Below, piece by piece: positions 58,651-64,000 of a DNA stretch of 64,000 nt. Source of the stretch: Catonia carolina (Eukaryota; Arthropoda; Insecta; Hemiptera; Achilidae); the NCBI GenBank assembly GCA_035578175.1, contig JAQMRL010000008.1:92988541-93052540 (forward strand). Reading direction: 5' to 3'. The notes under the pieces were generated by a model. It made no database searches, was not told where the DNA came from, and saw only the letters and a list, made by a program, of their open reading frames with translations. Each line of letters opens with the position of its first letter. Position 1 is the stretch's first letter. The position numbers were made by a program, and so were the translations under genes.

Positions 58651-59590
58651 AAAAAAAATCTGGTGTGAAACACTCACACGACTTTCTCTTGCCAATGCAA
58701 ATAATTAACAATAAAACTTTCAATAGTAATAAAACATTTAAAATAAATAAAAAACTAACCTCAAAATCATAACCTTATTTCAATCATGAGAGAAACACGC
58801 AAAATGAAAATCAACCTCAGTTTGGCCTAAAAATACGTAAAATCAATCTTTCAAGCTCAACTAGGCTCTGTAGAGAAAAATGCTTGAAATAAAAATTGTA
58901 GATCTTTTTATTTCCTATAAAATTTATTATATACACTTTTGTCGTTAAATCCATTCTAAGGCCGAAATCTTTAAAAAATCGATTTTTCACACGTTTTCGT
59001 GAGAAAAAAAATCAGAAAATCGCTAATTACTGCTAAACTAAGCGTTATACAAAAAAATATTTGAAATAAAAGTTGTAGAATTTTAAATAATCTACAACTT
59101 TTATTGTATAAATTTTTGCGCTAAATTGCATATTAAAGCCGTAATCTTTAAAAAACTATATTTTAACGTAAAAACAGCCTTACCCAGAATTTCAGTAAAC
59201 ATGACGCCTACCCTATCTTGTAGAGAATAAAAAATTGAGTAATCCAGGCTATTTTTAAAAAAAATCGTAGGACCAGTTTTTGAGAAAATCACAAAAAAGT
59301 GAAAAATTACACGAATAAACTACTACTTCCGGTTGACCGATTTTGATGAAAATGTTCGTGTCATGTCCGGTAGTGGTATGTAACTTAAGTTTCAAGTTTC
59401 AAGTTCGTACGATGTTTTCTTGAGATATTTTGTACACACACACACACACAGAACAATCGCTAAAAACATGTTTTTTTGGGTTCAGGGGGTCTGAAAACGT
59501 ATAGATCCGGTGAAAACTCGATTTCGAAAAATCGACATGAAAATAATACTTTCCTTCCTATATATTCATATAGGCAAGAGAAAGTAAAAA
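58651..59590. repeat. Foldback repeat family E, copy 5
   Basis: Starts aaaaaatctggtgtgaaaca and ends cataggcaagagaaagt. It shares the internal blocks of the copy at 18,148, including a CA repeat near 59,437. No coding capacity. Confidence 0.8.
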
Positions 59591-60082
59591 ATTGACAAAC
59601 AGTAACTTTAATTTTATACATTCTGTTTCCTCAACCAAAAAATATAACTCTTTCAATCTATCTTAAGTTTTGACAACTGTAAAGTTCGGTGAACGCTTTA
59701 ACAAATAATAAAACCCTGTCAAATTTAAAGGATGCGTCGTATAAGAAATCCTGATGTTTTATTCATGTATTAAATCCGTCCATAAGTCAAAAAATATTTA
59801 CGAATACAAAATCGTGGCTTTACCTTTCTACATACTTGATATACAGTTATATAAAAAAAAACTGATTTGACAAATACGAGGTCTTCATATCAACAAAAAG
59901 GATATTATACATATTTCGTTAAGCCTTTCATAATTTTTTTTAACTTGGGAGAAATTTTAGATTGCTTGTAGTCTACTAAATAATTTCTTTCAAAAAAAGC
60001 TCAGTTTATTATGTTTCAATTTTCTTAAAACATGTATGAAAAATTATTCAAATAACTTTGATAAAAATAAATTAAATAACTT
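59591..60082. other. AT-rich sequence, nothing recognised
   Basis: No gene or repeat boundary is recognised here. Confidence 0.5.
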
Positions 60083-60410
60083 TTTACTTTCTCTTGCCTG
60101 TATGAATATATAGGTGGGAAAATATTGTTTTCATGTCGATTTTTCGAAATCAAGTTTTCACCGGATCTACACGTTTTCAGACCCCCTGAACACGTCTTTA
60201 GCAATTGGTGTGTGTGTGTGTCTGTGTGTACAAAATATCTCAAGAACGGAACATCGTACGAATTTTAAACTTTGAACTTAAGTTAGGTACGACAAAAGTG
60301 CATATAAGCAAATTTATAGGAAATTAAAAGATCTACAACTTTTATTTTAAGCATTTTTCTCTACAGATCCTACTTTGGCGTGAAAAAGTGATTTTCCGTG
60401 TTATTAGACT
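60083..60410. repeat. Foldback repeat family E, partial copy, inverted
   Basis: Starts actttctcttgcctgtatga (the complement of the family's right end), has a TG repeat near 60,208 and the cggaacatcgtacgaa block, then jumps to the internal segment ctacaacttttatttta, so the middle is missing. Confidence 0.7.
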
Positions 60411-60429
60411 AAGCCAAGCTAAGGTAGTT

Positions 60430-60775
60430 CTGTTAAATCTAAAAATTGTTCTGTTTCTTATCACATGGTTAGCCAATTAAATGACAGAAGCATTTAAGAA
60501 CAGAAGAGGTAGAGGTGTAAAGACACTAAGAGTTATTTCCTCTGAGAGTAATGAATTTCATTATATGTGTACATCCAGAACCTGTAGTGAAGAAAGTGAA
60601 GGTGTCATTTTCAGGGTGGAAAGTAGATACATTTCAGAGGGCCTGGCATGCTGATAAGCATACTTTTCTACTCAGTGAGGAAGGCAATGGTAACCCAACT
60701 CACTCCTAGTTTCACTTAAAACAGCCTCTAGAGGTTCAAACCAGCATTTCGATTAATGACCTAAACAACGATTAA
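60430..60775 (+). repeat. SINE family C, diverged copy
   Basis: Matches the plus-orientation layout of 20,399 (cttatcacatggttagccaa to gacctaaacaac) with many differences and no clear start or target duplication. Probably an old copy. Confidence 0.7.
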
Positions 60776-60939
60776 GTGTTGAACAGTTTGTATTTGAAAT
60801 CTTTATATTAGAATTTTGTTTATATAAAAATGCACTTTGGCTATCAGTCTTAGTATCTTGGACTGGAATGATTGAAAACGTTGAATATTTGAAAATTTGC
60901 ACAGCCATCAAATATGTTTGGCATCAAATGGACCAAATG

Positions 60940-61640
60940 GGCGGTAAAAGTTGCGTGTAGATAAGCAATTGTAGATGAACTAAGTTGAAATGAAACTAAG
61001 TTGAATTGGTAAATGTAAGCGTTTGTGTATCAAAGAATAATGTTTAAGTCTCGAATTTAGAGTCAGTATAGACCGTTTTATGTTAATGTTCCATGTTAGT
61101 CGGCGGTCAAATGTATGTCCTAAGTATTTTACTGTATTTGCCCTTGGGTAACAGCTGGTTTTTAACAAATAAAAACGGATACTCATCGCGGCGGAGTGTG
61201 AACGTTAATATGTTGTGTAATTGATAATGTTGTTGTTGTTTAGGTCATCAGCCAAAAGACTGGTTTGAACCTGTAGAGGTTTTACTAAGTAAAACGAGGA
61301 GTAAGGTGGTTTACCATTGCCTTCCTCACTGAGTAGAAAAGTACGCTTATCAGCATGCCGGGCCCTCTGAAAAGTACATGTTTTCCACTCTGCAAATGAC
61401 ACCTTCACTTCGTTCACCACAGGGTCTGGCTGTATAATGAAATTCATTACTTTCAGAGAAGATAACTCTGATTAGTGTCTTTTACACCTCTACCTCTTCT
61501 GTATTTAAATGATTCAGTCATTCAACTGGCTCACCATGTGATAAGAAACAGAACTATTTATTTTAGCCCTGCAACGAACAGATTGAGTGTAAATAATTTG
61601 ACACTCCACCTGTCTGTTATGGGCTGAATTGATAATATTG
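60940..61640 (-). mobile_element. Non-LTR reverse transcriptase remnant with a SINE inserted
   Basis: On the minus strand, 61,186 down to 60,980 encodes TVKYLGHTFDRRLTW and LNSRLKHYSLIHKRLHLPIQ, the VKYLG..LDR.LTW motif after the YADD block of Jockey-type reverse transcriptases. A SINE family C copy (61,229-61,626) has been inserted just upstream. The rest of the polymerase is not recognisable. Confidence 0.6.
61229..61626 (-). repeat. SINE family C copy with 10-bp target duplication
   Basis: 398 bp, starting gttgttgttgtttaggtcat on the plus strand, ending tctgttatgggctg. The direct repeat aattgataat at 61,219-61,228 and 61,627-61,636 defines the exact ends of this SINE family. Confidence 0.92.
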
Positions 61641-62930
61641 TGCAAATATCTAAGGGAAAAGTGTTTGTTCCAGAATCCTCTAGCAGGGCAGAATTGTATA
61701 TATAAACAATAATAGTTGATAAATACGGTTAGTTTTAAGAGATGTTTAGTCAAAGTATGGGCCAATTGATATGATGGTTACCTAAGAAGGGTCGGTGTAA
61801 TTATTTAAATAATTAGCTCTTTTGTAATGGTGTTATTATTGTGATGTGTTTACCTTTTGTTTAGTTAATTACATGTAAAGAACCCGACAGAAATACTTTG
61901 TATTTTAACTACTATTATATAGAAAATCTTTATTCATCTCGTAATTTCGATAAGTTAGGTATTTCAAGGGCTAGGCCGTTTTGTAGTCTGTCAGTCTTGA
62001 GTTGTTTTCAGCGAATAAATTATGTAGTCAAAGCCGACAAATATAATTGTAAAATCAAATTGGATACCGGTATAATTACTAATTGTAATTTATTAGTAGA
62101 TTTAAGACTAGAAGACTTAATTTAAGATTAGTAGATTTAAGATGACCTAAATGTTTATAGGTTAGTAAGATAATTACAATGCTTTGGTCTTTTTAAAATG
62201 ATTTTTTACTTAATCTTTGATAATTAAAATATATTTGATTAAATGTAATTTATAGTGTGTAATAAATTGTTGTAGTTCTAAAAAATAGTTTGTTAATTAT
62301 ATATTTTACCCTGATCCCGGAACGGACGGTTAAGTTTTACAATATGAATGAAGTAAAAGGAAATAATGAAAAATTGTTTAAAAATAATGGTAAATGTCAG
62401 GATATGTTAGAAAAATTTATAATGGTTCCCATAACGATGAAGTAAAAGCTGGTGATGACAAAAATGTCATACCAGATAACAAAGAGATGATGAGTGTCAG
62501 TGACGTTCAATATGGTTGATAAAAAAAATTGATTTATGAACACTACTTTTAAAGGATCTCTATAATACACTTAATGTGATGTCAAAAATACCAATAATAC
62601 CTTACAAAAATATTCCACTTTTTACATCCGTATAAATCAAATTACTGTATGTACTATTAACCACGTAAAGAGCTTTGGAACTGAACAATAGGTTACCCAT
62701 AGATAAGAGAAAATTATATTGATGTCAGCTTTCTCAAAAGTACAATTCAATTTATACCGTGTAGTACAACTTGAACAAGCTAAACTGGCACAGGTCCACA
62801 AGTACATACAGTTCAAAATAAAAAATACATGGTATTTTCTTTAAGTGGGTCACCACTGGGATCTCAAAAATTATAAAAGTTAAAAGGAGCATTTAATGGG
62901 GAATCCTGCCTACTTTAAAAATACAGGGTG
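61641..62930. other. AT-rich sequence, nothing recognised
   Basis: Short open frames occur (for example at 61,898-62,125) but show no motif. No furry exon is seen on the minus strand. Confidence 0.45.
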
Positions 62931-63379
62931 ACTCATAGATGGTGAGCTGGTTTTTTTGGATTCTGCACGTATAACTAAACAAAAAATATCCTATGGAAAA
63001 ATTACATTTTCTCCTATGTTTTCCCACTGACCACCAATTTGTTATTTTTGTGGATAAATTTATAACTTATGTTCGTATAACGGAATAAAATTTATATTGG
63101 GTAGCATCTTTATAGTAACGTTACCTACGTAATAAATTAAAAATCACAATTTAAATTCCTTCAAAAAAACGACAAAATGGCGGCCATGTTTATTTTCAAA
63201 CCGTTGTATTTCAATAAACATAAGCTTTGTCAAATTCTGTTATTTAATAAAATATCAAGCCAAAAGGCTTAATATTCCAAACAAAAATGTTGAAATTTTC
63301 TGCCTGATTTCATGTAACCTACATTAATAATAAATATTAAAATTTAAAAGATTTGGTTTTTTTATTTTAATATTAATTT
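62931..63379. repeat. Possible left end of a Tc1/mariner-type MITE
   Basis: TA followed by cagggtgactcatagatggt at 62,931 resembles the cagggtgattca ends of the elements at 11,410 and 15,452. No matching right end was found, so it may be incomplete or cut off by the window. Confidence 0.35.
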
Positions 63380-63682
63380 CACCCACCGGGTTGGTCAAGT
63401 GGTAAAGTCATCGCCGCAAGTTAGCTGTTTGACACCTGACGTACGGAGACGAAAGTTCCGTGGTTCAATGTTAGTAAAGGTAGTTACGGGTTTGGATAGT
63501 AGATAACAGTTAAAGGTGTACTTTGATGGTTGGGGTTCAATTAATCAAACTTTGTAAAGAATGGTCAACCTGAGTCTGTACAAGTCTATACCTCATTTAC
63601 ACGTCATATGTATCATCCTCATCTCATTGGGTCCTGGGTATCTAAATTGAACAGATTTCAACGGAGACACATTGGGGTAAAA
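63380..63682 (+). repeat. SINE family D, full-length copy in plus orientation
   Basis: Begins cacccaccgggttggtcaag, with gtggtaaagtcatcgcc (A-box region), the diverged B-box-like gtggttcaatgttag, and the body motif actttgatggttggggttca. It defines the 5' start of the family in this window. Confidence 0.82.
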
Positions 63683-64000
63683 AAATTCCAATCTTTTACA
63701 ATTTCCTCCTAAAATAGGACAGCATTCTATGAAATGTACGGTAATTTCAATGATTTTGTCATTATCATGATGAAACTGTAATTAGACTTTTTTATACTTT
63801 CATTAGTTTATACAGAAATATAGTCTCATTATTACAAAAAAATGTAATCTTCTTTGAGGTTATAATTTCTGAGATAAGCTAACGTACAAAACCATGACAA
63901 AAATCTCGTTACCATCAGTCTTTTTGGGATAAACTGGAAAAATTCCAGTTAATTGTTTAAACATTTTTAATGTCGGTGAGCAGTAAATGACTAATGTCTA
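63683..64000. other. AT-rich sequence, nothing recognised
   Basis: No feature is recognised up to the window end. Confidence 0.5.

Noticed and set aside
1..64000. CRISPR array, operon or prokaryotic system
   Set aside because: No spaced short direct repeats, no bacterial genes; the gene is spliced and the repeats are eukaryotic transposons.

Overview
This is a window of animal nuclear DNA, almost certainly from an insect. It is AT-rich and carries one very long spliced gene with conserved GT-AG introns. The introns are packed with Tc1/mariner-type transposons, TTAA-flanked (piggyBac-type) elements, tRNA-headed SINEs and scraps of non-LTR retrotransposons. Nothing resembles bacterial operons. 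The order of the insect cannot be fixed from the sequence; the transposon mix would fit a hemipteran, but that is a guess.

The only host gene I can support is a homolog of furry (fry), read on the minus strand from about 47,769 down to 3,111. I traced 21 exons (3,710 coding bases, about 1,236 residues). Every intron boundary is GT-AG and the reading phase is consistent through all 20 junctions, so the gene looks intact here. Neither end is in the window: the exons before 47,769 must lie beyond position 64,000 (an intron of more than 16 kb, unless I missed an exon), and the 3' exons lie to the left of position 1. Furry proteins are giant HEAT/armadillo-like scaffolds that activate NDR/Trc-family kinases in cell morphogenesis; this part covers the middle and early C-terminal regions of the family.

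The introns hold nested repeats: full-length but decayed mariners (7.9-9.2 kb and 35.7-37.0 kb), two copies of an internally deleted mariner (4.4 and 10.2 kb), a nearly intact Tc1/mariner-like transposase with three stops and no frameshift (21.1-22.5 kb), a Tigger/pogo remnant (23.9 kb), a hAT-type element with an 8-bp target duplication (25.8 kb), at least six TTAA-flanked elements, four SINE families and several LINE 3' ends. Target-site duplications let me order several nested insertions.

The most unusual theme is inverted duplication of transposon ends. Elements at 43.7-44.6 kb and 51.4-52.3 kb belong to different transposase lineages, yet each has lost its own 5' end and carries an inverted copy of its own 3' end instead, and each is flanked by TA. 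A third element at 55.0 kb shares the same internal junction as the second, so that rearranged form has spread. The 1.27-kb palindrome at 11.4-12.7 kb looks like a tail-to-tail dimer of the element at 34.4-34.9 kb, and a nearly perfect 200-bp hairpin lies at 54.0 kb.
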